DNA from: an uncultured Oscillospiraceae bacterium
GTDB lineage: Bacteria > Bacillota > Clostridia > Oscillospirales > Oscillospiraceae
Direction of reading: 5' to 3'
DNA: 64,000 nt
NCBI GenBank assembly: GCA_944382965.1
Contig: CALWOA010000057.1
Span: forward strand, 1 to 64,000
A program made the translations under genes and the position numbers. Positions 53,194 to 64,000 of this stretch are shown piece by piece (position 1 is the stretch's first letter; each line of letters begins with the position of its first letter). A model generated the notes under the pieces. The model was not told the origin of the DNA. It made no database searches and saw nothing but the letters and a program-made list of their open reading frames with translations.

Positions 53194-54210
53194 TCAAATC
53201 TTCCTTCTATATCGGCCTTTGAACTGTGTTGCCGGTTTTTTTACTTCGGTCTTTTGTGCTGCCTTTTCATAGGCATTGATGATCTCCTGTACCAGAGCAT
53301 GGCGCACTACGTCTGCCGCAGTCAAACGACAGATTGCAATATCTTTGACCCCTTCCAGAACCCGGATGGCATCTTTCAGACCCGAAACCTTGTCATCCGG
53401 CAAGTCAATCTGGGTAACGTCTCCCGTAATGACGATTTTGGAACCAAAACCCAAACGGGTAAGGAACATTTTCATCTGCTCCCGTGTCGTATTCTGGGCT
53501 TCATCCAGAATGATAAAACTATCATCCAGTGTACGGCCACGCATATACGCCAGCGGCGCAACTTCAATGGAGCCCCGCTCCTGATACTTCTGGAATGTTT
53601 CAGCTCCCAGCATGTCATACAGCGCATCGTACAAAGGCCTCAGATATGGGTCAACCTTATTTTGCAAATCACCAGGAAGAAAGCCCAAACGCTCACCAGC
53701 CTCAACCGCAGGCCGAGTGAGAATGATGCGATTCACTGTCCGCTCCCGAAATGCTGCCACTGCCGCAGCCACTGCCAGATAGGTTTTTCCCGTACCGGCA
53801 GGTCCAACGCCAATGGTGATTGTGTTTTTTCCGATGGCCCGCATGTAATTCTGCTGGCCCACTGTTTTTGCTTTGATCGGCTTTCCCTTGGCAGTAATGC
53901 ATACAACATCTTTTGCCATCTGGGCCACCTGGTGATCGTTGCCTTCACTGACCAGTGTAATCAGATAGCGCACTCGCTGCTCGTCAATTGTCTCTCCTTT
54001 GGATGCCAGCATCAAAAGCCCTTCCAAGGTACGAACAGCTTTGTCAGCCATTTCTTCGTCCCCGGTAATCCGCAGATCCGTACCCCGGTTAACTACCTGA
54101 ACATTTAAAGCCTCTTCTATGCGTTTGATATTTTCGTCAAAGGAGCCGAACACGGCAATCAGATCTTCTACCCGTTCCGCATTGACGATTCTCTCAATTT
54201 GTTTTCCCAT
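53194..54210 (-). CDS. phoH: PhoH-family ATPase
   Basis: 338 residues. An N-terminal KH-like segment (about 20-60) precedes a P-loop domain with GPAGTGKTYLAVA and Walker B FIILDEAQNTT. Probably acts on RNA together with YbeY, its neighbour; the precise activity is not settled. It overlaps the end of yqfD by 17 bases. Confidence 0.94.
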   Translation of the reverse strand: MGKQIERIVNAERVEDLIAVFGSFDENIKRIEEALNVQVVNRGTDLRITGDEEMADKAVRTLEGLLMLASKGETIDEQRVRYLITLVSEGNDHQVAQMAKDVVCITAKGKPIKAKTVGQQNYMRAIGKNTITIGVGPAGTGKTYLAVAAAVAAFRERTVNRIILTRPAVEAGERLGFLPGDLQNKVDPYLRPLYDALYDMLGAETFQKYQERGSIEVAPLAYMRGRTLDDSFIILDEAQNTTREQMKMFLTRLGFGSKIVITGDVTQIDLPDDKVSGLKDAIRVLEGVKDIAICRLTAADVVRHALVQEIINAYEKAAQKTEVKKPATQFKGRYRRKI

Positions 54211-55396
54211 TGGTTTCTCCCATCTGTTCCAGTTGTTCCCTACCGATCATTTCTTCGCACACATAGACGCCATCCAAACGATAGCTGCCATCCTGCTCAG
54301 TTACAGCCTGAGATTGATTTTGTATTTTGCCTGCAACCATATGATCGATCAGATACGCTTGTGCAAAGTTATTGAGCGACTCTGCTGCCTGACTATTCGG
54401 TACGCCAACCGTTTCCGTTTCGTAGTACAGATCCGTCTGCACACAAATCGTAAGTGGCAGTGAAAATCCTCCCGGCAAGGAAAGATTATACTCTTCGTAC
54501 ATTCTACCACAACTGGTGTCGGAAATTCCACTACCTTTCCATAAATTTATTCGTTTTTTTCCCAGAAGAATACTGTAGGAATGTTTCTCGCCCACAAGTT
54601 TCTGCCGCTGGGTGCAAGATGCGGGAGTAATGGCTGTAAGTTGGTGGATCGTCTGGGCATAAATTTCTCCCTCTGCCCGGGTAGCGCGGATGCAAATTCC
54701 GCAGTCAGTATACCCAGATACCAATACTTGCCCCTTTTGCACGGTTTGCCCAGCTTGTACCATACTGTTTCCGTTGGTTACCGTAGCTGAGAGAATATAG
54801 CCGTCTCTGGCAGCCACAATATTGCTGACCATATTTTCACTTTGCGCCGGTTCGTTCTGCGCCCGTTCCCGAACGGAAATGATTGCCACACACCCTGTGG
54901 TGTTTACACCTGCCCACTGTAGCTGCGGCACTGAGGATAGCAATGCGTTTTTTACTTTTTCGCTGCGCACTTCTCTGCGGGATGCTCCAAAACGGATGCC
55001 GCAGTCCTCCGCCGCAGCCAGAATTTGCCGATCAGATATCTGGGAATTACCCTCTACGCGAACAAAAAAGACTCTGCTGGGGAGATACATTGCAAGCAAC
55101 AAAAAGATTGCCAGTCCCGCCAGCAAAACCGGGCGGAAAAGCATGGCCTTTCCGGTCCAGTACAGCCCAGATTTCCCTAGAATTTTTAATTTATCTCCTC
55201 TTTTTTTCGACATTTTATAGAGTTTTCTATAGTCTTTTCTGCGAATTTGGAAACGGCATGTCAAATCATTTATCTGCTGTATTTCAAAAAAATCAATTCC
55301 CATGTCATTGGCAAGGGTAAGAAACTGCTCCGGCTCCGAGCTGGTCAATTCTGCTGCCACAACACCGGACATAGATGTCCAAAGATCCATGCTCAT
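54194..55396 (-). CDS. yqfD: Sporulation protein YqfD
   Basis: 400 residues. A cytoplasmic N-terminal region (about 1-88), one membrane helix (about 89-106) and a large outer domain starting with VEGNSQISDRQIL. YqfD family members are made in the mother cell and needed for efficient sporulation. The ATG at 55394-55396 overlaps the yqfC stop; a second ATG two codons in has better SD spacing, so the exact start is open. Confidence 0.9.
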   Translation of the reverse strand: MSMDLWTSMSGVVAAELTSSEPEQFLTLANDMGIDFFEIQQINDLTCRFQIRRKDYRKLYKMSKKRGDKLKILGKSGLYWTGKAMLFRPVLLAGLAIFLLLAMYLPSRVFFVRVEGNSQISDRQILAAAEDCGIRFGASRREVRSEKVKNALLSSVPQLQWAGVNTTGCVAIISVRERAQNEPAQSENMVSNIVAARDGYILSATVTNGNSMVQAGQTVQKGQVLVSGYTDCGICIRATRAEGEIYAQTIHQLTAITPASCTQRQKLVGEKHSYSILLGKKRINLWKGSGISDTSCGRMYEEYNLSLPGGFSLPLTICVQTDLYYETETVGVPNSQAAESLNNFAQAYLIDHMVAGKIQNQSQAVTEQDGSYRLDGVYVCEEMIGREQLEQMGETNGKTN

Positions 55397-55674
55397 TCCC
55401 TCCTCTGCAGCGTCACTCCATCAATTCTTCCCCGAATTACCAGTTGTGCCTTTGTCATACGCATCACTTCCAGGCCGCATCCGCACACGCACACACAGCC
55501 GAAAGACACCTTTACCAAGATTTTATCCCGGTTATATGCCTTGACGCCAAAGTGATTCTCAATCAGCACCCGGTGGTCACCCGCAATTTCCACAATGGAC
55601 TGGCCAGGCAGCGGTTCTGTACCAAGATCCGCTTCTTCTGCCAGACGCTCCAGCAAAGTATGTCCTTTTCCCAC
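55393..55674 (-). CDS. yqfC: YqfC/YabP-family sporulation protein
   Basis: 93 residues. The GDHRVLIENHFGVKAY segment is typical of the YabP/YqfC fold. Starts with GTG at 55672-55674 after GGGAGGT; upstream ATGs in the same frame lack an SD. The yqfC-yqfD-phoH order matches Bacillus and Clostridium. Divergent from the ylbJ-like gene, with 75 bases between the starts. Confidence 0.85.
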   Translation of the reverse strand: MGKGHTLLERLAEEADLGTEPLPGQSIVEIAGDHRVLIENHFGVKAYNRDKILVKVSFGCVCVCGCGLEVMRMTKAQLVIRGRIDGVTLQRRE

Positions 55675-55749
55675 TCCGGCACCTCCCTTTTTGTTCAGCA
55701 TATGAATCTGTCTGCAGCTTCTTGCATAGATTCTTTCGAGGTGAGTGTT

Positions 55750-56733
55750 GTGAAACAAAAAACACTTTGGACGGGTATCGGCGCTTGTATGGGAATGCTT
55801 GTCTTAATTTTGGATGGAAAAACTGCTCTTGCAGGGGCGCAAGACGGAGTGCAGCTGTGCCTGATTACCATAATTCCATCCTTATTTCCATTTTTTGTAT
55901 TATCTATATTGCTAAACAGCACATTGTCCGGCTTTCGTTTGCCCTTTTTAAGGAAAATCGGTCAATTATGCGGGATACCCAGCGGAGCGGAACCGCTGCT
56001 GATATCGGGGTTTCTAGGAGGATATCCTGTGGGGGCGCAAGGGATATCCGAAGCGTATAAAGCTGGACAACTCTCCATGCAAGCAGCACAGCGTATGCTT
56101 GCGTTCTGTAATAATGCCGGCCCGGCTTTCCTGTTTGGTATGGTAGCCTCTTTCTTTCCTGAAGGCTGGATGGTTTGGGTGCTGTGGGCAATACATATAT
56201 CCGGAGCGCTGTTCACGGCGATTATTCTTCCCAGCTCCTTGGCAGATTCTTGTACCCTATCACCACAAAAAGTGTTGTCGCCAAATCAGATCATGGGAAG
56301 GGCAATTTCTGCAATCGGGACTGTCTGTGGGTGGGTTATCGTATTTCGGATAGTGGTAGAATTCTTGCAGCGATGGGTTCTATTCTTGCTTCCGGTTACT
56401 CTTCAGGTTGCCATTACCGGCATGCTGGAACTATCCAACGGCTGCTGCCAGCTCTCTCTCATCGAAAACATGAATATGCGTTTTGTCCTATGCTCGGGTA
56501 TGCTGGCATTAGGCGGCCTGTGCGTGACCATGCAGACGATGTCCGTGTCGAAAGGTATTTCCATGCGATATTATCTTCTGGGGAAATTTATCCAGACGGG
56601 TTTCAGCTTGCTTGCAGCATTGGCCATGTTTACGGATACTTCGGTCATCTTTGTTGCTGCAGTTTTGCTTGTTGTTCTGATTTTGCGAAAAGATAGAAAA
56701 AGAAGTAGCATTCCCCGCACAGCTGATGTATAA
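55750..56733 (+). CDS. YlbJ-like nucleoside-recognition domain membrane protein
   Basis: 327 residues with about eight membrane helices. GFLGGYPVGAQ and CNNAGPAFLFGM match the YlbJ/SpoIIIAE-neighbour family of sporulation integral membrane proteins (Gate domain). Starts with GTG at 55750-55752 after GAGGTGA; the open frame extends far upstream, but that part is antisense to yqfC. It faces yqfC across a short gap, consistent with joint sporulation control, but I could not define a SigE promoter. Confidence 0.82.
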   Translation: MKQKTLWTGIGACMGMLVLILDGKTALAGAQDGVQLCLITIIPSLFPFFVLSILLNSTLSGFRLPFLRKIGQLCGIPSGAEPLLISGFLGGYPVGAQGISEAYKAGQLSMQAAQRMLAFCNNAGPAFLFGMVASFFPEGWMVWVLWAIHISGALFTAIILPSSLADSCTLSPQKVLSPNQIMGRAISAIGTVCGWVIVFRIVVEFLQRWVLFLLPVTLQVAITGMLELSNGCCQLSLIENMNMRFVLCSGMLALGGLCVTMQTMSVSKGISMRYYLLGKFIQTGFSLLAALAMFTDTSVIFVAAVLLVVLILRKDRKRSSIPRTADV

Positions 56734-56762
56734 TAAAAGCATCAATTACCGGAGGCCAAGCC

Positions 56763-56972
56763 ATGCTGTTTCGTAAAAAAATAGAGCGTTCCTGCGCCTA
56801 CTGTCAATATGGCACCATGCTGGAAGATCACCAGATTCTCTGCAGCAAAAAAGGGGTGCGCGGCTGTGAAGATCAGTGCCGCAAATTTCGGTATGACCCC
56901 TGCAAGCGCATACCATCCAAGGCGAAAGCGCTGGATTTTTCCAAATATGATGGAGAAGATTATTCCCTGTAA
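56763..56972 (+). CDS. Small cysteine-rich protein
   Basis: 69 residues with six Cys (near 11, 14, 27, 35, 39, 47), including C-A-Y-C and paired later Cys that could bind zinc. Basic overall. Starts 29 bases after the ylbJ-like gene with GGAGG upstream, so probably co-transcribed. No known function. Confidence 0.75.
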   Translation: MLFRKKIERSCAYCQYGTMLEDHQILCSKKGVRGCEDQCRKFRYDPCKRIPSKAKALDFSKYDGEDYSL

Positions 56973-56974
56973 GC

Positions 56975-57015
56975 AATACCCGCTGCGAAGGCGTCTACTT
57001 CGCAGCGGGTATTTT
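56975..57015. terminator. Hairpin between convergent Cys-rich gene and ligA
   Basis: A 16-bp perfect stem (56975-56990 with 56998-57013) with a 7-base loop; only short T-tracts on either side. Shared terminator for the two convergent units. Confidence 0.8.
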
Positions 57016-57018
57016 ACG

Positions 57019-59617
<2,599 letters not shown>

Positions 59618-59661
59618 TGCCATCCCTCCCGGAAAAGTCTATGCCGGGAAAGATATAGAAA

Positions 59662-62055
59662 TTACAGCTTTTTCATGTGAGCAGATGCGGTTTTTGCCAT
59701 GAGTTTTTTGGTACCAATATCGTCAAAAGCAATCTCCAGAAGCGCATCGCCACCCATTTTCATGACAGACAAAACCATACCCTTACCAAATGCAGCATGC
59801 TGAACCATATCGCCCTGGTTCAGCTCCAGCGTCGGAGCGCTGGGTGTAGAGGCCAGAGAACTAAGAACAGACTTATGCTGTGGTTTTTTTACAGGTGTGC
59901 AGTAAGAACGGTTTTCGTAGGAACGGACTGTTTCTTGGGGCTTATAATACCCACCTTTTTTCACCATGCAGTCTTCCGGGATTTCTTTTAAAAATCTGGA
60001 AGGCAAGGACGCAGAAGTCCTTCCGTAGATCATTCGCTGCCTTGCGTATGAAATGGTCAAAGTTTCCTTGGCTCGAGTGATGGCAACGTAGCACAGACGC
60101 CGCTCCTCTTCCATCTCTTCCGTATCTCCAATGGCACGCATCCCCGGGAACAGGCCATCTTCAAAACCTACGAGGAACACATGCGGAAATTCCAATCCCT
60201 TTGCAGAGTGCATGGTCATCATGACCACAGCATCGTCTCCCTCATTATACTGCTCCAAATCAGTGTATAAGGCAATTTCTTCCAGAAAACCTGATAACGT
60301 AGGGATATCCGCATTTTCTATGTAAGAATTGATACTGGATTTTAACTCCCGTACGTTTTCCAGTCGGGTTTTATTCTCTTCCGTGTCCTTGCTTTTCAGC
60401 ATATCCACATAACCGCTGCGAATCAAGAGTTCCTCGTAAAAATCCGGAAGGCTCATCCCGTCATCCAAAAGCTGAGCAAGCTCCTCCATCAATCCCGAGA
60501 ATTGGAGAAGCTTTGTTGCAGACTTTTCCAGCGGGCCATAATTGTAGGGATCTGATATGACACTGTAAAGCGGTTTATGTTCTGCTTCGGCCAATCGCGT
60601 CGCGGTTTCAATGGTCTTTGCGCCGATTCCCCGGGGCGGATTGTTGATAATCCGCTTCAGACGCAGGTCATCGTTGCGATTGTTGATGACGCACAGATAC
60701 GATAGCATATCCTTAACTTCTGCACGGTCAAAGAATCGGGTTCCGCCGATAACCCGGTACGGAATTCCATTTCGCTTCAACGCATATTCCAAAGCATTGG
60801 ATTGGGCATTGGTACGATACAAAATAGCATAATCTTTGAACTGCTTTCCGCGGGAACCAGCCAGGATCTTTCCGGAGACAAAATTACCTTCTGTTCCTTC
60901 ATCGCTTGCTTCATAAACCGTGATCGGCTGTCCTTGGCCGTTCGCTGTCCAAAGCTTCTTTCCTTTTCGGCCCAGGTTGTGAGAAATTACCGCATTTGCT
61001 GCATTGAGGATAGACTGACTGGAGCGGTAATTTTGCTCAAGCCGGATCGTACGGCTTCCACGATATTGCTTTTCAAAATTCAGGATATTTTCAATGGTAG
61101 CCCCCCGGAACCGATAAATGCTTTGATCGTCATCACCGACGACACAGACATTTTCATACCCACCTGCCAGCAGTGAGGTCAGCAAGTACTGAGTGTGGTT
61201 GGTATCCTGATACTCGTCCACCAACACATAACGGAATTTCCTTTGGTAGTAGCTTCTGACATCCTCATGCTCCTGCAAAAGTTTGACTGTCACGTAAATT
61301 AAATCGTCAAAGTCCAGAGCGTTGTTGTCCTTCAAGCGAGTCTGGTATTGCAAATAGGCTTTGGCAATGTGTTTCGCCCGAATATCCCCATTCTGCTCTG
61401 CTCGATCCAGCATGTCCTGGGGAGATACCATCTTATCCTTTTTCTTGCTGATTGCCCCTAGAACATACTTTGGTGGAAAAGTTTTATCATCCAGCCCCAT
61501 ATCCCGAACAATTTCCTTCATGATTCGTTCGGAGTCTGCCGTGTCATAAATGGTGAAGCTTTTGGTGTATCCCATCCGCTCAATATCCCGCCGAAGGATG
61601 CGGCAGCAGGCAGAGTGAAAGGTCATAGCCCAGATATCCTGAGCACTTTCTCCCAGCAGTGCGGAGAGACGTTCTTTCAGTTCATTTGCGGCTTTATTCG
61701 TAAAAGTAATAGCAATGATGCTCCAAGGCACAGCCGGTTCCACTCCGCACAGAATGTCAGCCCGGCGGCTATCGAATTCCGAAGGTTCTTCACCCAAAGT
61801 TTCCAGGAACCTTACATCTTCTTCCGTTACGGTATCCGGAATTTCTTGGCAGTCGCTGCCCCGACCAAAGCGCATAAGATTGGCAATACGGTTGATCAAC
61901 ACAGTGGTCTTTCCGCTGCCGGCGCCTGCCAAAAGAAGCAGCGGTCCTTCTGTCGTCAGAACCGCTTCCTGCTGCATCGGATTTAGCAAACGAAATTGCC
62001 GGGCAATATAAGCCCGTCGGGCAGCAATAAAGCGGAATTGAAATTGTTCTGTCAT
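59662..62055 (-). CDS. pcrA: ATP-dependent DNA helicase PcrA/UvrD
   Basis: 797 residues. Superfamily-1 3'-5' helicase in repair and replication restart. GAGSGKTTVL (motif I), DEYQDTN (II), QNYRSS (IV), and the C-terminal Tudor-like RNAP-contact tail are seen. About 40 extra residues are inserted between motif I and the AITFTNKA motif Ia (near 68-108). AGGTG precedes the ATG. The usual pcrA-ligA pair is here interrupted by yunB. Confidence 0.95.
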   Translation of the reverse strand: MTEQFQFRFIAARRAYIARQFRLLNPMQQEAVLTTEGPLLLLAGAGSGKTTVLINRIANLMRFGRGSDCQEIPDTVTEEDVRFLETLGEEPSEFDSRRADILCGVEPAVPWSIIAITFTNKAANELKERLSALLGESAQDIWAMTFHSACCRILRRDIERMGYTKSFTIYDTADSERIMKEIVRDMGLDDKTFPPKYVLGAISKKKDKMVSPQDMLDRAEQNGDIRAKHIAKAYLQYQTRLKDNNALDFDDLIYVTVKLLQEHEDVRSYYQRKFRYVLVDEYQDTNHTQYLLTSLLAGGYENVCVVGDDDQSIYRFRGATIENILNFEKQYRGSRTIRLEQNYRSSQSILNAANAVISHNLGRKGKKLWTANGQGQPITVYEASDEGTEGNFVSGKILAGSRGKQFKDYAILYRTNAQSNALEYALKRNGIPYRVIGGTRFFDRAEVKDMLSYLCVINNRNDDLRLKRIINNPPRGIGAKTIETATRLAEAEHKPLYSVISDPYNYGPLEKSATKLLQFSGLMEELAQLLDDGMSLPDFYEELLIRSGYVDMLKSKDTEENKTRLENVRELKSSINSYIENADIPTLSGFLEEIALYTDLEQYNEGDDAVVMMTMHSAKGLEFPHVFLVGFEDGLFPGMRAIGDTEEMEEERRLCYVAITRAKETLTISYARQRMIYGRTSASLPSRFLKEIPEDCMVKKGGYYKPQETVRSYENRSYCTPVKKPQHKSVLSSLASTPSAPTLELNQGDMVQHAAFGKGMVLSVMKMGGDALLEIAFDDIGTKKLMAKTASAHMKKL

Positions 62056-62124
62056 AGTTGCACCTGTCCATATTCCATGATGCGACTATTTTACTCCATT
62101 TTCCGCAAAAGGTAAAGAGATAAT

Positions 62125-62829
62125 TTACGCCATAAGCTCACGCAGCAGTCCCAACGCTTTCTTTTCTATTCTGGATACTTGTACTTGGCTGACATCCATT
62201 ACCTTGGCCACCCGTTGCTGCGTTAAGCAGTGGAAGTAGCGAAGTTTTATTACTGTTTTTTCCCGCTCTGGCAGAGCTTCAATTGCCTGACGCAAAGCAA
62301 TCTTTTCTACAAGTCCTTCTTCCGACTCAGTATCCGTCAGGATGTTTTCCAGTGAAAACCCCTCTTCGCCTGTTTGCCTCTGAATAGACTCAGTGGCCGC
62401 GGTAGCAGTTTCTGCTAGTGCAATTTCTTCTGGGGAAAATCCGGTTTGCCGGGAAATCTCTTGGATGGTTGGCTCCCTGCCCAATGCGGAGGTCAGTCGA
62501 TTTCTTGTGGCTTTGATGGTTGCTGACTGTTCTTTCAGGCTTCGGGAAACCTTTACAGCACCGTCATCCCGAAGGAACCGTCGAATTTCCCCCGCAATTT
62601 TGGGAACAGCATAGGTAGAAAACTGAGTGCCATATTCCAAATCAAAGCCTTCTACAGCTTTTAAAAAACCCAAGCATCCCAGCTGATACAGATCGTCAGC
62701 CTCTGTCCCTCGTCCCATGAATCGTCTGGCAACGGACCAGATTAAGCCAGAGTTCTCCTCCACTAGCTGCTGTGTTGCGTCCCGATTTCCTCCTTGGGAT
62801 TGACGGATCAGTTCTTCCAGGCCAGTCAT
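62125..62829 (-). CDS. sigF: Forespore sigma factor SigF
   Basis: 234 residues. First compartment-specific sporulation sigma. Region 2 (LYQLGCLGFLKAVEGFD, FSTYAVPKIAGEI), region 3 (GREPTIQEIS) and region 4 (VMDVSQVQVSRIEKKAL) match the SigF/G group. Starts in a four-base overlap with spoIIAB, as is universal for this operon. Confidence 0.96.
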   Translation of the reverse strand: MTGLEELIRQSQGGNRDATQQLVEENSGLIWSVARRFMGRGTEADDLYQLGCLGFLKAVEGFDLEYGTQFSTYAVPKIAGEIRRFLRDDGAVKVSRSLKEQSATIKATRNRLTSALGREPTIQEISRQTGFSPEEIALAETATAATESIQRQTGEEGFSLENILTDTESEEGLVEKIALRQAIEALPEREKTVIKLRYFHCLTQQRVAKVMDVSQVQVSRIEKKALGLLRELMA

Positions 62830-63257
62830 TGCCGTCTAAGCAGCTTTCGCCGCATATGTACTGTAGTGCCCTTTCCCGGTTTGGAGATAATCTCCAAATT
62901 GGTCATAAAGCTTTCCATAATGGTAAAACCCATACCGCTGCGTTCATTCCCACCGGTGGTATATGCCGGACGACGCGCCTGTTCTACATCTGCGATTCCA
63001 ACGCCCTTATCTTTGACTACGATGTCCAGCACATTGTCCTTTAAAATCCGGCAGCGAAGGGTAATATTTCCTAACTTTTCCGGGTAAGCATGAACAATGC
63101 AGTTGGTAACAGCTTCCGATACTGCGGTCCGGATATCTCCCAATTCTTCCAGTGTGGGATCCATTTGTGCTGCGAAGCAAGCTACAGCAGACCGCGCAAA
63201 TGCTTCATTGCTGGATTTGCTGGGGAAATCCAAAATCATATAATTATCAAATTTCAT
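62826..63257 (-). CDS. spoIIAB: Anti-sigma F factor SpoIIAB
   Basis: 143 residues. GHKL-fold serine kinase that holds SigF and phosphorylates SpoIIAA. AVSEAVTNCIVHAY (N-box), DKGVGI (G1) and RSGMGF (G2) are intact. AAGGAGG within the end of spoIIAA precedes the ATG, which overlaps the spoIIAA stop by four bases. Confidence 0.97.
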   Translation of the reverse strand: MKFDNYMILDFPSKSSNEAFARSAVACFAAQMDPTLEELGDIRTAVSEAVTNCIVHAYPEKLGNITLRCRILKDNVLDIVVKDKGVGIADVEQARRPAYTTGGNERSGMGFTIMESFMTNLEIISKPGKGTTVHMRRKLLRRQ

Positions 63258-63571
63258 GATACGGCCTCCTTGATTTCCACCAATTTATCGATGCCAGAAG
63301 CTTGGAACACCCGCATGGGCTGGGGTGCAATACCGGTAAGCAGAAGCTGCCCTTCGATTTGGGTCATATTGCGCAGAGCGTTAATGACCACGGCAATTCC
63401 TGAGGAATCCACAAAGGAAACCTCCTGAAAATCCAGTACACATACCTTTGGTGTGTAAGCTTCAATTTTAGCAGCAATTGCTTGGATATAGGATTTTGCA
63501 CAGTGGTGGTCAATTTCGCCAGTCAAAGCCACTGTCAGCCGTCCTTCTTCCAAAAAACTGGTAAAGTGCAT
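63254..63571 (-). CDS. spoIIAA: Anti-anti-sigma F factor SpoIIAA
   Basis: 105 residues, STAS fold. The phosphorylatable Ser lies in VDSSG (residues 54-58). Dephosphorylated by SpoIIE, it displaces SigF from SpoIIAB. The ATG at 63569-63571 follows AAAGGAGGA; an upstream extension would run through the terminator hairpin and is rejected. First gene of the spoIIA operon. Confidence 0.95.
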   Translation of the reverse strand: MHFTSFLEEGRLTVALTGEIDHHCAKSYIQAIAAKIEAYTPKVCVLDFQEVSFVDSSGIAVVINALRNMTQIEGQLLLTGIAPQPMRVFQASGIDKLVEIKEAVS

Positions 63572-63600
63572 ATTCTTCCTCCTTTGTTCGATTTCTGTAC

Positions 63601-63645
63601 ATAGTATAAAATCCCATTTCCGAAATTGCAGTCGGAAATGGGATT
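63601..63645 (-). terminator. Hairpin upstream of spoIIAA with embedded -10-like box
   Basis: Perfect 14-bp stem AATCCCATTTCCGA / TCGGAAATGGGATT (63610-63623 with 63632-63645), then TTTTATACT on the minus strand. It can act as a second valS terminator, while TATACT (63603-63608) could be the -10 of a spoIIA promoter. I could not make out a convincing SigH -35 box. Confidence 0.65.
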
Positions 63646-63650
63646 GGTGG

Positions 63651-63690
63651 AAAAAATGACTGCGGCGCAAACGTGTAGTTTGCGCCGCAG
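63651..63690 (-). terminator. valS terminator
   Basis: Perfect 13-bp stem CTGCGGCGCAAAC / GTTTGCGCCGCAG (63660-63672 with 63678-63690), then TCATTTTTTCC on the minus strand. Confidence 0.9.
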
Positions 63691-63696
63691 AATTGG

Positions 63697-64000
63697 TTAT
63701 TTCAGTTTACTCATAGCTTCCTGGCTTTGCTCCAGGCTGGCAATCAAATCGCGTGCCTTCTGTGCCTTTTCGCGCTCTGCATTTACCACCGCTTCCGGAG
63801 CCCGGGAGACGAAGTTTTCATTCTTCAGCTTACCCTCCAAAGAGGCCAGGTTCTTTCTTGCTTTCTCCAGTTCCTTCGCAATCCGTTCCAGTTCTTTTGC
63901 AACGTCAACCAGCTGTCCCATAGGGATATACAGCTTGGCATCCGCAGTTGCGCAGGTTACCATACCGTCCAAATTCTCCGGCTCCTGATCCAGCAGTGTC
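63697..64000 (-). CDS. valS: Valyl-tRNA synthetase, C-terminal part
   Basis: About 100 codons at the right edge; the gene continues outside the window. The visible end is the tRNA-binding coiled coil typical of bacterial ValRS: IPMGQLVDVAKELERI, a Lys/Glu-rich heptad stretch with KNENFVSRAPEAVV, and a helical end. Charges tRNA-Val. Ends at a strong terminator separating it from the spoIIA operon. Confidence 0.93.
   Translation of the reverse strand, partial: TLLDQEPENLDGMVTCATADAKLYIPMGQLVDVAKELERIAKELEKARKNLASLEGKLKNENFVSRAPEAVVNAEREKAQKARDLIASLEQSQEAMSKLK

Noticed and set aside
53113-54108. Plus-strand open frame of 331 codons opposite phoH
   Set aside because: Antisense shadow; no SD and Cys/His composition unlike a real protein.
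55675-55749. SigE promoters in the yqfC/ylbJ-like gap
   Set aside because: CATA-containing -10-like strings occur on both strands, but no matching -35 could be identified at the right distance.

Overview
This window looks like a chromosomal segment of a spore-forming, Gram-positive anaerobe of class Clostridia, most likely an Oscillospiraceae/Ruminococcaceae-type gut organism. The evidence is: (i) sporulation genes (spoIIAA-spoIIAB-sigF, yqfC-yqfD, a ylbJ-type gene, yunB); (ii) an ispH gene fused to ribosomal protein S1 domains, an arrangement known from Clostridia; (iii) Firmicute-type gene orders (prs-pth-mfd, dnaG-sigma, phoH-ybeY-era-yqzL-recO, rsmD-coaD); and (iv) strong AGGAGG ribosome binding sites. 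The lineage call is inference. I saw no rRNA, tRNA, insertion sequence, prophage or CRISPR array. Two tyrosine recombinases are present, but both look like Xer-type chromosomal genes.

Layout. 1-275: a structured, GC-rich intergenic region with the start of a gene that runs off the left edge. 276-7734 (minus): prs-pth-mfd plus a VanW-domain membrane protein. 8025-14792: uvrA, an odd histidine-kinase-like gene without the phospho-acceptor histidine, radC and uvrB. 14880-17146: a XerC-like recombinase divergent from pfkA. 17222-19158 (minus): DUF711, ACT-domain and Dabb genes. 19236-28549 (minus): a long run hflX, yigZ, dgt, dnaG, two overlapping sigma-70-type genes, cmk and ispH-S1. 28703-30918 (minus): rpmE, an acetyltransferase and an M29 aminopeptidase. 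31048-35486 (plus): homocysteine methyltransferase, a membrane-anchored E2-like protein, birA, a small membrane protein, and an Xre regulator with a membrane partner. 35536-38493 (minus): LURP-one protein, luxS, mtnN and pepT. 38752-42125: two envelope proteins facing each other. 42223-55674 (minus): a housekeeping block yqfC, yqfD, phoH, ybeY, era, yqzL, recO, mutS2, HPr, uvrC, rsmD, coaD, a coiled-coil gene, two small membrane proteins and xerD. 55750-56972 (plus): the ylbJ-like gene and a small Cys-rich protein. 57019-64000 (minus): valS (partial), spoIIAA-spoIIAB-sigF, pcrA, yunB and ligA.

Functional themes. DNA repair is unusually complete for 64 kb: uvrA, uvrB, uvrC, mfd, pcrA, ligA, recO, mutS2 and radC. 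The activated-methyl cycle is represented by mtnN, luxS and a homocysteine methyltransferase. Forespore control is represented by the SpoIIA/SigF switch. Translational coupling through 4-base ATGA overlaps recurs (cmk/ispH, dnaG/sigma, spoIIAA/AB/sigF, coaD/coiled-coil, yqfC/yqfD).

I did not find a clear new multi-gene system. The points most worth a second look are single-locus: an in-frame Shine-Dalgarno and ATG inside ispH-S1 that could make a free S1 protein; two overlapping sigma-type genes, the second with degraded promoter-recognition regions; three pseudoenzyme-like proteins (kinase without His, deacetylase without metal ligands, E2-like acyltransferase without catalytic His, fused to a six-helix membrane domain and possibly leaderless); and the structured left edge.
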